Source: Bradyrhizobium yuanmingense
GTDB lineage: Bacteria > Pseudomonadota > Alphaproteobacteria > Rhizobiales > Xanthobacteraceae
DNA length: 64,000 nt
Direction: 5' to 3'
Assembly (NCBI RefSeq): GCF_900094575.1
Contig: NZ_FMAE01000008.1
Coordinates: forward strand, 1-64,000
The notes under the pieces: generated by a model
Databases searched by the model: none
What the model saw: the letters and a program-made list of their open reading frames with translations, nothing else
What the model was told of the DNA's origin: nothing
Position numbers and translations under genes: made by a program
Part shown: positions 25,594-34,545 of the stretch, piece after piece
Layout: each line of letters opens with the position of its first letter
Position numbering within the stretch: the first letter of the stretch is position 1

Positions 25594-25722
25594 GTCATTC
25601 CGGGGCGCGCCCTCTTGGGCGCGAGCCCGGAATCCATCGTGCGACAGAGTCCGCGGCTAAATGGATTCTCAGGTGCGCAATTGCGCACCATAGCTCATCG
25701 CTTCGCGATGCCCCGGAATGAC
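25594..25722. repeat. Palindromic element, CATTCCGGGGCGCG family, copy 4, enlarged
   Basis: Outer arms GTCATTCCGGGGC / GCCCCGGAATGAC with the inner CCCGGAATCCAT / ATGGATTC. The right arm holds extra small palindromes, GGTGCGCAATTGCGCACC and CATCGCTTCGCGATG. It lies between the ABC ATPase stop and the MlrC start region. Confidence 0.88.
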
Positions 25723-25733
25723 AGAGGAGAGAG

Positions 25734-27383
25734 CTACAGTGTCGCCCCCACGCCCTCGGCCACCGGCCTGAAGTTCGCAAAATCCCAACCCCGCCCGGGC
25801 GCCGCATCCAGCAGCGCCTTGGTGTAGGCCTCCTTCGGATGCGTCAGCACTTCGGCGGCCGGTCCCTGTTCGACGACGCGGCCGTGCTGCATCACCACGA
25901 CCTCGTCGCAGATCTGGGCTGCGACGCGGAGGTCGTGGGTGATGAACAGGATGGCGATGCCGAGCCGCTTCTGGATCTCGTCCAGGAGCTCCAGCACCTG
26001 CGCCTGCACCGAGACGTCGAGCGCGGAGACCGCTTCATCCGCGACCAGCACGTCCGGATCGAGCGCGAGCGCCCGGGCGATCGCGATGCGCTGGCGCTGG
26101 CCGCCGGAGAATTGGTGCGGATAGCGCGACACCGCATCCGGCGGCAGGCCGACCAGCTCGAGCAACTCGCGCGCCCGCTTCATCGCGTCGGCGTGCGCCA
26201 CGCCGTAATTGACCGGGCCTTCGGCGATGCTCTCGCCGACGGTGACGCGCGGATTGAGCGAACGATAGGGATCCTGGAATACGATCTGGATCTTCTGCCG
26301 ATGCGGCTGCAGCAGGCGGCGCGAGATGTCGGCGATCTCGCGGCCGGCGAGGCGCACGCCGCCGGAGGTCGGATCGATCAGGCGCACGATGCAGCGCGCA
26401 ACCGTCGACTTGCCCGAGCCGCTTTCGCCGACGATGCCGAGCGTGCGGCCCTTGCGCAGGGTCAAGGTGACCTTGTCGGCAGCGACGACCTCGCGGCCTT
26501 TGCCGAAAAAGGCGCGCTCCTTGTAGACCTTGCTGAGCTCGTTGGCCTCCAGCACCACGGGCTCGCGGGTTTCCTCGCGCGGCGGGCGCGGCACCAGGCT
26601 CGGCACCGAGGAGAGCAGGTTGCGGGTGTATTCCATGGTCGGATTGCGCAGCACGGTCTCGAGCGGACCGGTCTCGACCAGCCGGCCCTGCCGCATCACC
26701 GCGACGCGGTCGGCGATCTCGGCGACCACGCCCATGTCGTGCGTGATGAACAGCACGGCGGTGCCGTGATCGCGCTGGAGCTCGCGGATCAGCGACAGGA
26801 TCTGCTTCTGCGTGGTGACGTCGAGCGCGGTGGTCGGCTCGTCGGCAATGAGCAGCTTCGGCTCCAGCACCAGCGCCATCGCGATCATGATGCGCTGGCG
26901 CTGGCCGCCGGAGAGACGGTGCGGGTAGGAGGCGAAGATGCGCTCGACCTGGGGCAGGTGGACCTGCTCCATCATGTCGAGAATGCGCTTCCTGCGCGCT
27001 TTGGCATCGAGTTTGGTGTGGGCGCGGAGCACCTCGTCGATCTGGCGGCCGACCGGCACCACCGGATTGAGCGCGGTCATCGGCTCCTGGAAGATCATCG
27101 CCATCTTGGTCGCGCGCAGCTGGCGCAGGCGGCGGTCGGTGGCGGTGAGCAGCTCCTCGCCGACCAGCTTCACGCTGCCGCCGGTTGGCACCAGCGTGCC
27201 CTTCGGCAACAGGCCCATGGTGGTGAGCGAGGTCACCGACTTGCCTGAGCCGCTCTCGCCGACGAGGCACAGCGTCTCGCGCTCGCGCACCTGGATCGAG
27301 ATGCCGTCGATGATGTTGGCGCCTTTCGGCTGCTTGCCGATGGAGACGACGAGGTTGTTGATGTCGAGGATGGTGTCGGTCAC
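25734..27383 (-). CDS. Peptide ABC transporter, fused double ATPase (DppD-DppF type)
   Basis: A 549-residue protein holding two complete ABC ATPase modules. Module 1 has Walker A GESGSGKSVTS, signature LSGGQRQRIMIA and Walker B LLIADEPTTALD; module 2 has GESGSGKSTVA, FSGGQRQRIAIA and VLVADEAVSALD (Ala replaces Pro). Each carries the oligopeptide-family C-terminal extension. It powers peptide uptake through the two permeases upstream. I choose the GTG at 27383: GGAGAG lies eight bases upstream, whereas the in-frame ATG at 27401 would put that site inside the gene and starts within a palindromic repeat. Confidence 0.93.
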   Translation of the reverse strand: MTDTILDINNLVVSIGKQPKGANIIDGISIQVRERETLCLVGESGSGKSVTSLTTMGLLPKGTLVPTGGSVKLVGEELLTATDRRLRQLRATKMAMIFQEPMTALNPVVPVGRQIDEVLRAHTKLDAKARRKRILDMMEQVHLPQVERIFASYPHRLSGGQRQRIMIAMALVLEPKLLIADEPTTALDVTTQKQILSLIRELQRDHGTAVLFITHDMGVVAEIADRVAVMRQGRLVETGPLETVLRNPTMEYTRNLLSSVPSLVPRPPREETREPVVLEANELSKVYKERAFFGKGREVVAADKVTLTLRKGRTLGIVGESGSGKSTVARCIVRLIDPTSGGVRLAGREIADISRRLLQPHRQKIQIVFQDPYRSLNPRVTVGESIAEGPVNYGVAHADAMKRARELLELVGLPPDAVSRYPHQFSGGQRQRIAIARALALDPDVLVADEAVSALDVSVQAQVLELLDEIQKRLGIAILFITHDLRVAAQICDEVVVMQHGRVVEQGPAAEVLTHPKEAYTKALLDAAPGRGWDFANFRPVAEGVGATL

Positions 27384-27396
27384 GTCAATTCTCTCC

Positions 27397-27499
27397 GTCA
27401 TTCCGGGGCGCGACAAAGTCGCGAGCCCGGAATCCATCGGGCCGCAGCACGCGTGGTGAAATGGATTCCGGGCTCGCGCTACGCGCGCCCCGGAATGAC
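27397..27499. repeat. Palindromic element, CATTCCGGGGCGCG family, copy 5
   Basis: Outer arms GTCATTCCGGGGCGCG / CGCGCCCCGGAATGAC and inner arms GAGCCCGGAATCCAT / ATGGATTCCGGGCTCG. It sits between the dppC-like stop and the ATPase start, inside the operon, and donates an apparent upstream ATG to the ATPase frame. Confidence 0.92.
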
Positions 27500-27512
27500 A
27501 ACGCTACTCGCA

Positions 27513-28400
27513 TCACTTCCCCTCCCGCTGCTTCATGCGCGGATCGAGGGCGTCGCGGGCGGCGTCGCCGATCAGGTTGATGCTGAGGATGGCGATGGAG
27601 AGCAGCAGGCCCGGCCAGAAGATCAGCGATGGCTTGATCTGGAAGTACTGGCGGCCCTCGGCCATGATGTTGCCCCAGGTCGGCGTCTCCGGCGAGATGC
27701 CGGCGCCGAGGAAGGAGAGGATCGCCTCGGTCAGGATGGCGCTGGCGCAGATATAGGTGCCCTGGACGATCAGCGGCGCGATCGTGTTCGGCATCAGGTG
27801 GCGCCACATGATCTTCGGCAGGCTCGAGCCGACCGAGATCGCGGCCTCGACGTAAGGCTCCTCGCGCGCCGACAGCACGACCGAGCGGACCAGGCGTGCA
27901 ACGCGCGGAATCTCGGGGATCGTGATCGCGATCAGCACGGTCCAGAGGCTGGCGCCGGACAGCGACACCACGGCGATCGCGAGCAGGATGCTCGGCATTG
28001 CCATCAGGCCGTCCATGACGCGCATCATCACGGAATCGACCAGCTTGAAGAAGCCGGAGACGAGGCCGATCGCCAGCCCGATGGCGATCGACAGGATCGC
28101 CGCACCGATGCCGATCAGAAGCGAGATGCGGCCGCCATAGATCACGCGCGACAACACGTCGCGGCCGTAGGCGTCGGTGCCGAGCAGGAACTGTGCGGAA
28201 GATGGCTTGAGCCGCTGCGACGGGGCGAGCTGGATCGGATCATGCGGCGCGATCAGCGGCGCGAGGATCGAGACTACCACGATCAAGGCGAGCAGGCACG
28301 TCGCGGTGGCGATGATCGGGGTCGAGGTGAGGAATCCGAATCGCGGCCGCAGCGGCGACGTGATCGGAATGGAGGACTGGGGAAGGGTATCGACCGACAT
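27513..28400 (-). CDS. Peptide ABC transporter permease, DppC type
   Basis: A 295-residue inner-membrane permease with about six hydrophobic segments. It starts with a soluble N-terminus followed by IIATATCLLALIVVVSILAPLIAPHDP, typical of DppC/OppC, then LLGTDAYGRDVLSRVIYGGRISL and the ATPase-coupling EAA loop EEPYVEAAISVGSS ... HLMPNTIAPLIV. It pairs with the DppB-type protein encoded 18 bp upstream on the same strand. Confidence 0.93.
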   Translation of the reverse strand: MSVDTLPQSSIPITSPLRPRFGFLTSTPIIATATCLLALIVVVSILAPLIAPHDPIQLAPSQRLKPSSAQFLLGTDAYGRDVLSRVIYGGRISLLIGIGAAILSIAIGLAIGLVSGFFKLVDSVMMRVMDGLMAMPSILLAIAVVSLSGASLWTVLIAITIPEIPRVARLVRSVVLSAREEPYVEAAISVGSSLPKIMWRHLMPNTIAPLIVQGTYICASAILTEAILSFLGAGISPETPTWGNIMAEGRQYFQIKPSLIFWPGLLLSIAILSINLIGDAARDALDPRMKQREGK

Positions 28401-28418
28401 TTTGTTCTTGTCCTTGCC

Positions 28419-29360
28419 TCAGTACCGGATCCGGGGATCGAGCAGGGTGTAGGCGACGTCGATGAGAAGATTGACGACGACGTAGATCAGCGAGGTCAGC
28501 AGGATCATCGCCTGGATCACCGGATAGTCGCGCGCCAGCACCGCATCGACGGTGAGACGCCCGATGCCGGGGATGTTGAACACGCTCTCGGTGACGACGA
28601 CGCCGGAGATCAAGAGCGCAAAGCCGGTGCCGATCACGGTGATCACGGGCACGGCGGCGTTGCGCAGAGCATGGCGCATCATCACCGCAACCTCGTTGAT
28701 GCCCTTCGCGCGCGCCGTTCGCACGTAGTCTTCGCCGAGCACGTCGAGCATCGCCGCACGCGTCATGCGCGCGATCAGTGCGACGTAGATGAAGGACAGC
28801 GCGCAGGTCGGCAGGATCATGCGCTCGAAGAACGGACCGAAGCCGTTGAAGATGCTACGGAAGCCCTGCACCGGCACCCAGCGCAGCTCGATCGCGAAGA
28901 CCTGGATGAGGACATAGCCGACCACGAAAACCGGCACCGAGAAGCCGAGCACGGACAGACCCATCACGAAACGGTCGATCCAGGTGCCGTGCTTCCACGC
29001 CGCGATCACCCCCAAGGGAACTGCGACGATGACGGCGAGGATGATGGTGCACAGCGCGATCGAGATCGACGGCTCGACGCGCTGGCCGATCATCTTCATC
29101 ACCGGCAAATTGGAGATGAGCGACGTCCCGAGGTCGCCGTGCAGCAGCTTGTTCACCCAGGTGACGAACTGCACGATCAGCGGCTCGTTGAGGCCGAGCG
29201 ATTCGCGGATGCGCTCCAGCCGTTCCGGGGTCGCGTTGTCGCCGGCGAGGATCGCGGCGGGATCGCCGGGGGTGAGGCGGAGCAGGAGGAAAACGAACAG
29301 CGCGACCACGCCCATCACGGGCACGGCGGCGAGAATTCGGCGAAGGAGATATCCGAGCAA
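28419..29360 (-). CDS. Peptide ABC transporter permease, DppB type
   Basis: A 313-residue permease starting LGYLLRRILAAVPVMGVVALFVFLLLRLTPGDPA, the classic DppB/OppB N-terminus. The EAA loop DYVRTARAKGINEVAVMMRHALRNA is present, and the C-terminus ends VAYTLLDPRIRY. The first codon is TTG at 29360; no ATG exists upstream in frame and the family start matches, but the ribosome binding site is weak. It forms the translocation channel with the DppC-type protein. Confidence 0.92.
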   Translation of the reverse strand: MLGYLLRRILAAVPVMGVVALFVFLLLRLTPGDPAAILAGDNATPERLERIRESLGLNEPLIVQFVTWVNKLLHGDLGTSLISNLPVMKMIGQRVEPSISIALCTIILAVIVAVPLGVIAAWKHGTWIDRFVMGLSVLGFSVPVFVVGYVLIQVFAIELRWVPVQGFRSIFNGFGPFFERMILPTCALSFIYVALIARMTRAAMLDVLGEDYVRTARAKGINEVAVMMRHALRNAAVPVITVIGTGFALLISGVVVTESVFNIPGIGRLTVDAVLARDYPVIQAMILLTSLIYVVVNLLIDVAYTLLDPRIRY

Positions 29361-29480
29361 GTTGGATCCGTCAGTTTAGAGTCAAATTGGGCAGGGCTCT
29401 TCGGCCAGCCTGCCATCAGCCTAACATTTCAGCAATTCCCGTGCCACGAGGGCCACAGTTTTTGCGGTGCAGCCAATCTT

Positions 29481-29567
29481 CGTAGGGTGGGCAAAGCGGA
29501 GCGTGCCCACCTGCTTTCGGTCGGGAAAACGGTGGGCACGGCGCTTTGCGCCTTTTGCCCACCTACG
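29481..29567. repeat. Palindromic intergenic element, GTAGGGTGG family, copy 2
   Basis: Outer arms CGTAGGGTGGGCAAAG / CTTTTGCCCACCTACG (imperfect), inner arms CGTGCCCACC / GGTGGGCACG. It is related to the copy at 813 by its GTAGGGTGG ends. It lies between the M20 peptidase stop and the dppB-like start. Confidence 0.85.
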
Positions 29568-29581
29568 GGATCGCTTCGCGA

Positions 29582-30712
29582 TCACTCCAGCGTCGCCAGC
29601 AGCCCCGCCATCAGCCGTCCTCGCTCAGCGAGACTCTCGACTTCGATATACTCTTCGAGCGTGTGGACATTGCCGCCGCGCACACCGAGGCCGTCGAGCG
29701 TGGGGATTCCCATCGCGCCGGTGAAGTTGCCGTCCGAGCCGCCGCCGGAGCTTGCATGCGGTAATTCCATGCCGAGAGATTTGGCAATGCCGCGGGCCTT
29801 CTCGTACAGTGCCATGGTGCCGGCATTGGGCTCCCAGACCGGCCGCGTCACGCCGCGCGTGACCTTGAAGCTGACGTCGTTGCTGGTGCCGGACAACGCC
29901 AGCATCCGCTCGACGCCGCGGTCGAGATCGGCCTGGCGCTTGGCCATGGAGAGCGCCTCGCCCGTCGCCGTGGTAGCAACGCAATTGACCCATTGGCCGC
30001 CATGCACGACGCCGACCGAGAAGGTGCAGTCCTCCGTCGTCATGGCGTCGATCGCGAGGATCTGTCGCGCCATCTCGCGGATCGCCGAGCGTCCCGAGGA
30101 CAGCGTCGCGCCGGCGTGGCTCGGCCGGCCCGTCGCTTCGAGGTTGAAGCGTGCGATGGCGTAACGTCCGGTGGTGACGCCGTTGTCGGCGCGGCCGGGC
30201 TCCGGCACCAGCACGTATTTGTTGCGCGCGGCTTCCGCCTCGATGATGTCGCGCGTGGAGGGCGTGCCGACTTCCTCATCCGGCGTGAACAGCACGGTGA
30301 TCGGCAATGGGGTCGTGAACGAGGCGCGTGCCAGCTGGCGGATGGCTTCCAGCGAGAGGTAGTTGCCGCCCTTCATGTCGTAGATGCCGGGGCCATAGCA
30401 CTTGTTGCCTTCGCGCCGCCATTTCAGCTTCTCGATGGTGCCGACCGGGTGGACGGTATCCATGTGCCCGGCGATCAGGATGCCGGGCTCGCCCTGCTTC
30501 GGATGGGGGAAACGCGCGCGGATGACCCCGCCGAAGCCCTGGCGGCCGGCGATGCGCTCGATCGTCGCACCCATGATCGCCATATCTCGCGCTGCGATAT
30601 CGAGCATGCGGTCCACGGCACCGGCATCCCAGGTGGGGCTTTCGCATTCGACCCAGCCGCGCAGGCCTTCGAGCATGGCCTCGGAATCAAAGGGAAGATT
30701 GGCAGGATTCAT
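29582..30712 (-). CDS. M20 family metallopeptidase (carboxypeptidase G2-like)
   Basis: A 376-residue M20A-type peptidase. Metal ligands are indicated by AGHMDTVHPVG, YGPGIYDMKGGNYL, FTPDEEVGTPSTRD (Glu-Glu) and PEPGRADNG. It resembles glutamate carboxypeptidase, which releases C-terminal amino acids. The ATG at 30712 begins MNPANLPFDSEAML; the longer open frame upstream reads into the promoter region and is rejected. It is same-strand with the permease genes (221-bp gap with a repeat) and divergent from the solute-binding protein. Confidence 0.9.
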   Translation of the reverse strand: MNPANLPFDSEAMLEGLRGWVECESPTWDAGAVDRMLDIAARDMAIMGATIERIAGRQGFGGVIRARFPHPKQGEPGILIAGHMDTVHPVGTIEKLKWRREGNKCYGPGIYDMKGGNYLSLEAIRQLARASFTTPLPITVLFTPDEEVGTPSTRDIIEAEAARNKYVLVPEPGRADNGVTTGRYAIARFNLEATGRPSHAGATLSSGRSAIREMARQILAIDAMTTEDCTFSVGVVHGGQWVNCVATTATGEALSMAKRQADLDRGVERMLALSGTSNDVSFKVTRGVTRPVWEPNAGTMALYEKARGIAKSLGMELPHASSGGGSDGNFTGAMGIPTLDGLGVRGGNVHTLEEYIEVESLAERGRLMAGLLATLE

Positions 30713-30979
30713 CTCAATGTCTCTCAAGCTTGGAAAGATGGAACGCGCATTGCATTGGCGCGGACGGGACAAGCGGAGGGTGTTGTAGAGCCAAACCGAT
30801 CTTTGTGGAGCCCGTGCGCGCGCCGCAAGGGCTTGCACCGAAACCGGATTGACGCGCTTCACCCTGTCTGCAAGTCTCGAAAGACGAAGGCATTGCATGA
30901 GGTTAGTTCGCCCAACGAACGAACCTCATGCTCAACCAATAACCTGCCTTTGAACAGTTTCACGTCAGGAGAACTTTCT

Positions 30980-32587
30980 ATGTTCCACTTCATGCGCCGG
31001 GGGCCTCGCGCGTTCGCCTCCACACTTGCGCTGTCGGTCGTCGCGCTTTCGACCGCGCTGGCCTCGCCGGTGCTCGCGGCCGGCAAGACTCTCACGGCGG
31101 TGCTGCATTCGGATTTGCGCATCATCGATCCGATCTTCACCACGGCCTACATCACGCGTGACCACGGCTACATGGTTTACGACACGCTGGTGGCCACCGA
31201 CTCGAATTTCAAGGTCCAGCCGCAGATGGCGGACTGGAAGGTCTCCGACGACAAGCTCACCTACACGTTCACGCTGCGCGACGGCCTGAAGTGGCATGAC
31301 GGTGCGCCGGTGACGGCGGAGGACTGCGTCGCTTCGCTGAAGCGCTGGGCTGCGGTCGACGGCATGGGACAGAAGCTCATGGACTTCACCGCCAGCATCG
31401 AGGCGACCGACCCCAAGACCATCACGCTGAAGCTGAAGGAGCCCTACGGCCTGGTGCTCGACTCCATCGGCAAGCCGTCCTCGCGCGTCGCCTTCATGAT
31501 GCCGAAGCGCCTTGCGGAGACGCCGCCGGACAAGCAGATCCCCGAGCAGATCGGCTCTGGTCCGTTCAAGTTCGTGCAGGGCGAATTCCAGCCCGGCGTG
31601 AAGGCGGTCTACGTCAGGAACACTGACTACGTGCCGCGCAAGGAGCCGGCGAGCTGGACCTCCGGCGGCAAGGTGGTGAAGGTGGACCGCGTCGAGTGGA
31701 TCACCATGCCGGACTCGCAGACCGCGGTGAACGCGCTGCAGTCGGGCGACATCGATTTCATGGAGAACCTGCCGTTCGACATGCTGCCGGTGCTGGAAGG
31801 CAACAAGGAGCTCACCATCGAGGTTCTGAACAAGTTCGGCTTCCAGACGCTCGGCCGGATGAACTTCCTGCATCCGCCGTTCGACAACGTGAAGGTGCGG
31901 CGTGCTGCCTTGCTGGCCCTGAACCAGAAGGACGTGCTCGACGCGCTGGTCGGCAACGCCAAATATCAGAAGATCTGCGGCGCGTTCTTCATTTGCGACA
32001 CGCCGTTCGCAACCGATGCGGGCTCCGAGACCCTGGTCAAGGGGAACGGCATGGCGCAAGCCAAGAAGGCGCTCGCCGAGTCCGGCTATGACGGCACGCC
32101 GATCGTGATCATGGCCCCTGGCGACGTCACGACGCTGAAGGCGCAGCCGATCGTTTCGGCCCAGCTGCTGCGCGAGGCCGGCTTCAAGGTCGACCTTCAG
32201 GCGACCGACTGGCAGACGGTGGTGAGCCGCCGCGCCAGCCAGAAGCCGCCGAAGGAAGGTGGCTGGAACATGTTCTTCACCAACTGGGTCGCGGCCGACG
32301 TGTCCAACCCGATCGCCAATCTCTCGATCGGCGGCCAGGGCAAGAAGGGCTGGTTCGGCTGGGCGGAGGACGCCAAGATCGAGCAGCTCAAGGACGCTTT
32401 CGTCCGCGCGGCCTCGGTCGACGATCAGAAGAAGATCGCCGCCGACATCCAGAAGCAGGCCTATGAGCAGGTGATCTACATTCCGCTGGGGCAGTATCTC
32501 ATCCCGAGCGGCTGGCGCAAATCGCTGACGGGCGTGCTCGACGGCCCCGCGACGCCTGTGTTCTGGAACATCGACAAGAAGGAATAA
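30980..32587 (+). CDS. Peptide ABC transporter substrate-binding protein (family 5)
   Basis: A 535-residue periplasmic binding protein of the DppA/OppA family (SBP family 5). It has a Sec signal peptide (MFHFMRRGPRAFASTLALS ... SPVLAAG, cleavage after about residue 34), then the family pattern DLRIIDPIFTTAYITRDHGYMVYDTLV and FTLRDGLKWHDGAPVTAEDCVASLKRW. The ATG at 30980 has AGGAGA upstream; the frame is open for a further kilobase upstream but that is antisense to the M20 gene. It is transcribed away from the permease/ATPase genes, so a divergent promoter lies in 30713-30979. Confidence 0.92.
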   Translation: MFHFMRRGPRAFASTLALSVVALSTALASPVLAAGKTLTAVLHSDLRIIDPIFTTAYITRDHGYMVYDTLVATDSNFKVQPQMADWKVSDDKLTYTFTLRDGLKWHDGAPVTAEDCVASLKRWAAVDGMGQKLMDFTASIEATDPKTITLKLKEPYGLVLDSIGKPSSRVAFMMPKRLAETPPDKQIPEQIGSGPFKFVQGEFQPGVKAVYVRNTDYVPRKEPASWTSGGKVVKVDRVEWITMPDSQTAVNALQSGDIDFMENLPFDMLPVLEGNKELTIEVLNKFGFQTLGRMNFLHPPFDNVKVRRAALLALNQKDVLDALVGNAKYQKICGAFFICDTPFATDAGSETLVKGNGMAQAKKALAESGYDGTPIVIMAPGDVTTLKAQPIVSAQLLREAGFKVDLQATDWQTVVSRRASQKPPKEGGWNMFFTNWVAADVSNPIANLSIGGQGKKGWFGWAEDAKIEQLKDAFVRAASVDDQKKIAADIQKQAYEQVIYIPLGQYLIPSGWRKSLTGVLDGPATPVFWNIDKKE

Positions 32588-32588
32588 A

Positions 32589-32684
32589 GCATGATCCGGA
32601 AAAGTGCGAAGCGGTTTTCCGGAAAGATCATGCGCAAACAACAACCTAAAGCGCGATGACGATCATCCGAATCTCATCGCGCTT
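32589..32684. repeat. Double palindromic element, GCATGATCCGGAAAA family
   Basis: The first palindrome, GCATGATC ... GATCATGC (32589-32633), has inner CCGGAAAA / TTTTCCGG arms. It is followed by a second, AAAGCGCGATGA / TCATCGCGCTTT (32648-32684). Both are typical Bradyrhizobium intergenic palindromes. They start two bases after the solute-binding protein stop codon. A degenerate relative of the first lies at 39506. Confidence 0.88.
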
Positions 32685-32714
32685 TACGCGCCGCGCGCCT
32701 TGCAGGTAAATACG

Positions 32715-32746
32715 AACGGCGCCGCAGTTTCCTGCGGCGCCGTTTT
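32715..32746 (+). terminator. Strong Rho-independent terminator
   Basis: A perfect 13-bp stem, AACGGCGCCGCAG / CTGCGGCGCCGTT, with a TTTC loop (728-731 within 32715-32744), followed by TTTT. It terminates the substrate-binding-protein transcript about 130 bp after its stop. There is no T-tract on the opposite strand. Confidence 0.88.
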
Positions 32747-32774
32747 CTATGAGGAGGTCTGTGATCGCGCTCGT

Positions 32775-32915
32775 CTAGCAGTGGCTGTCGCGCAGCTGCT
32801 CGAGCCCTTCACTCACGAATGCCAAGCTCGAGTCCATTCGTTCATCGGAACGAGGCTGCGAAATCGGCTGTTCGATCTCGGACGCGGGCTGATCCGATCT
32901 GGTCTCTTGTTCCAT
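32775..32915 (-). CDS. Possible small protein, 46 residues
   Basis: A short open frame, MEQETRSDQPASEIEQPISQ through EGLEQLRDSHC, with AGAGGA eight to nine bases before the ATG. It is hydrophilic, Glu/Ser/Gln-rich, with no hydrophobic segment. It lies 53 bp downstream of the Bcr/CflA-type pump gene on the same strand and could be co-transcribed. I do not recognise it; support is only the ribosome binding site and the lack of any other feature here. Confidence 0.4.
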   Translation of the reverse strand: MEQETRSDQPASEIEQPISQPRSDERMDSSLAFVSEGLEQLRDSHC

Positions 32916-32968
32916 CTCGCCAATCCTCTGAATTGCTGCAGTACAACATCGCGAGGGGCGGGAAGTTC

Positions 32969-34171
32969 CTAGCTGATCGGGCGATGATGCGGCCTGAACA
33001 GCCGCCCTTTCTCCACCACCAGCACGATCGCGAGCGCGGCGAGGGTGGACAGGAAAAAGCCGATCGAGAACGGCAGCAGCGTGCCGTCGAAGCTCTGCCC
33101 GATTGCCATGCCGACCACGATCCCGATCAGCGTGGTGATCGAGCCGTACAGCGAGGAGGCGGTGCCGGCGATGTGGCCCTGCGGTTCCATCGCCAGCGCG
33201 GTGAAGTTGGCGACCATCATGCCGAACGAGAACATCATCAGGGCCGAGAGCACCATGAACAAGGCGAGCGACAGCACGCCGAGGCTTTCCGTCAGCAGCA
33301 TCACGCCGGCCACGGCCGTGTAGAGCGTCAGCGCGCCGTGCGAGATCACGCGCATGCCGAGCCGGCCGACCAGCCTCGCATTGAGGAAGCCGGCGATGGC
33401 TGTGCCGGCGGCAATCGCGGCGAAAGCCAGCGGGAAATATTGGCCGAGATGATAGATGCCGGTGAAGACCTGCTGGGCGCAGAAGACATAGGCGAACAGC
33501 GCGCCGATGACGCTGCCGGCTGCGGTGGCATAGCCGACGGTCTGGCGATGGGTCAGGGTCTGCCGGAATGCCGAGAGCACGTCGGAGGGCGCCAGCGACC
33601 TGCGCTTCGACTCGGGAAGCGTCTCGGGCAGCCGCAGCACGCACCATGCGAGCGCGAGCAGGCCGTAGAGCATCAGCACCACGAAGATGCCGCGCCACGC
33701 CGTCACCAGCAGCACCGCCTGTCCGAACGAGGGCGCGACCACGGGCACCGCGATGAAGATCATCATGGCGAGCGACATCACGCTCGCCATGCGGCGGCCG
33801 ACATAGCAATCGCGCACGATCGAGGTCGCGATCACGCGCGTCGCCGCGGTGCCGAGCCCCTGGAGCGCACGCGCCAGCAGCAGCGTCTCGAACGAGGGGG
33901 CAATGACCGCCAGCACGCTCGCCACCGCATAGACCGCCATGCCGCCGAGCAGCACCGGTCGGCGCCCGAAGCGGTCCGACAGCGGACCCATGACGAACTG
34001 ACCGGCGCCGAAGCCGATCAGGAAGGTCGACAGCACCAGTTGCAGATGGTTCTCGACGGGAATCTTGAAGGCGGCGCCGATATTGGGCAGCGCCGGCAGC
34101 ATCATGTCCATCGCGAGCGGATTCAGCGCCATGATGGACGCGATCACGATGACGAATTCCGGAAAACCCAT
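32969..34171 (-). CDS. Multidrug efflux MFS transporter, Bcr/CflA family
   Basis: A 400-residue protein with 12 predicted membrane segments. It starts MGFPEFVIVIASIMALNPLAMDMMLPALPNIG, typical of the Bcr/CflA drug:H+ antiporters, followed by GFGAGQFVMGPLSDRFGRRPVLLGG (MFS loop motif) and LLARALQGLGTAATRVIATSIVRD. It likely exports drugs or small metabolites. I choose the ATG at 34171 because family similarity begins there; an in-frame TTG at 34240 would add 23 residues but lacks a binding site. Confidence 0.88.
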   Translation of the reverse strand: MGFPEFVIVIASIMALNPLAMDMMLPALPNIGAAFKIPVENHLQLVLSTFLIGFGAGQFVMGPLSDRFGRRPVLLGGMAVYAVASVLAVIAPSFETLLLARALQGLGTAATRVIATSIVRDCYVGRRMASVMSLAMMIFIAVPVVAPSFGQAVLLVTAWRGIFVVLMLYGLLALAWCVLRLPETLPESKRRSLAPSDVLSAFRQTLTHRQTVGYATAAGSVIGALFAYVFCAQQVFTGIYHLGQYFPLAFAAIAAGTAIAGFLNARLVGRLGMRVISHGALTLYTAVAGVMLLTESLGVLSLALFMVLSALMMFSFGMMVANFTALAMEPQGHIAGTASSLYGSITTLIGIVVGMAIGQSFDGTLLPFSIGFFLSTLAALAIVLVVEKGRLFRPHHRPIS

Positions 34172-34545
34172 TGGGCGGTGTCCCGAGGACACCCAACCGT
34201 CGGCATTGACGTCGGACAAGAAGCTTACCCCTGCAATCAAGCGAGTTATCTAGCCCCGATGCTGCGTTGCACAACCCATGTTTCGGGATGGCTGGCAGGC
34301 GGAGCAGGAGCGGTCAAAAACGGGTGAGGGCCCGTCGCCGGCCTGATGGGCCATCCGGGACCTCGTCGCCGCGCACATCGAAGCGTTTTCCAAGCCGCGT
34401 CGCCGGAGGGCTGGGCCTGCAACCAGGGATTCACCATAAGATCGGGCGCGGCACGCCGGGGAGATGAATCGGCAACCCGTCCTGTCCATTGTGGCTGGAG
34501 CGGCTGCCGCAACGGCGCCGCGAGAAGCCAAACAGGGTATCGCCC
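34172..34545. other. Divergent intergenic region, no feature recognised
   Basis: This gap of about 370 bp between the divergent efflux pump and the polytopic membrane protein holds overlapping open frames on both strands. None has a convincing start or family similarity. Promoters for both flanking genes are expected here, but I see no clear hexamers, repeat or RNA structure. Confidence 0.4.

Noticed and set aside
5261-27499. Possible CRISPR array among the repeated intergenic sequences
   Set aside because: The repeats are palindromic, dispersed by kilobases, vary in the centre and lack regular spacers; no cas gene is present.
27453-30164. A 903-codon plus-strand open frame across the Dpp permease and M20 genes
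   Set aside because: It is antisense to the DppC, DppB and M20 genes, with Arg/Asp/His-biased sequence and no family motif, typical of a high-GC shadow frame.
29993-30979. N-terminal extension of the substrate-binding protein
   Set aside because: The frame is open but antisense to the M20 gene; the signal peptide and ribosome binding site place the start at 30980.
32589-32746. Possible small RNA in the 32.6 kb gap
   Set aside because: The two palindromes and the terminator explain the structure; no independent promoter is visible.
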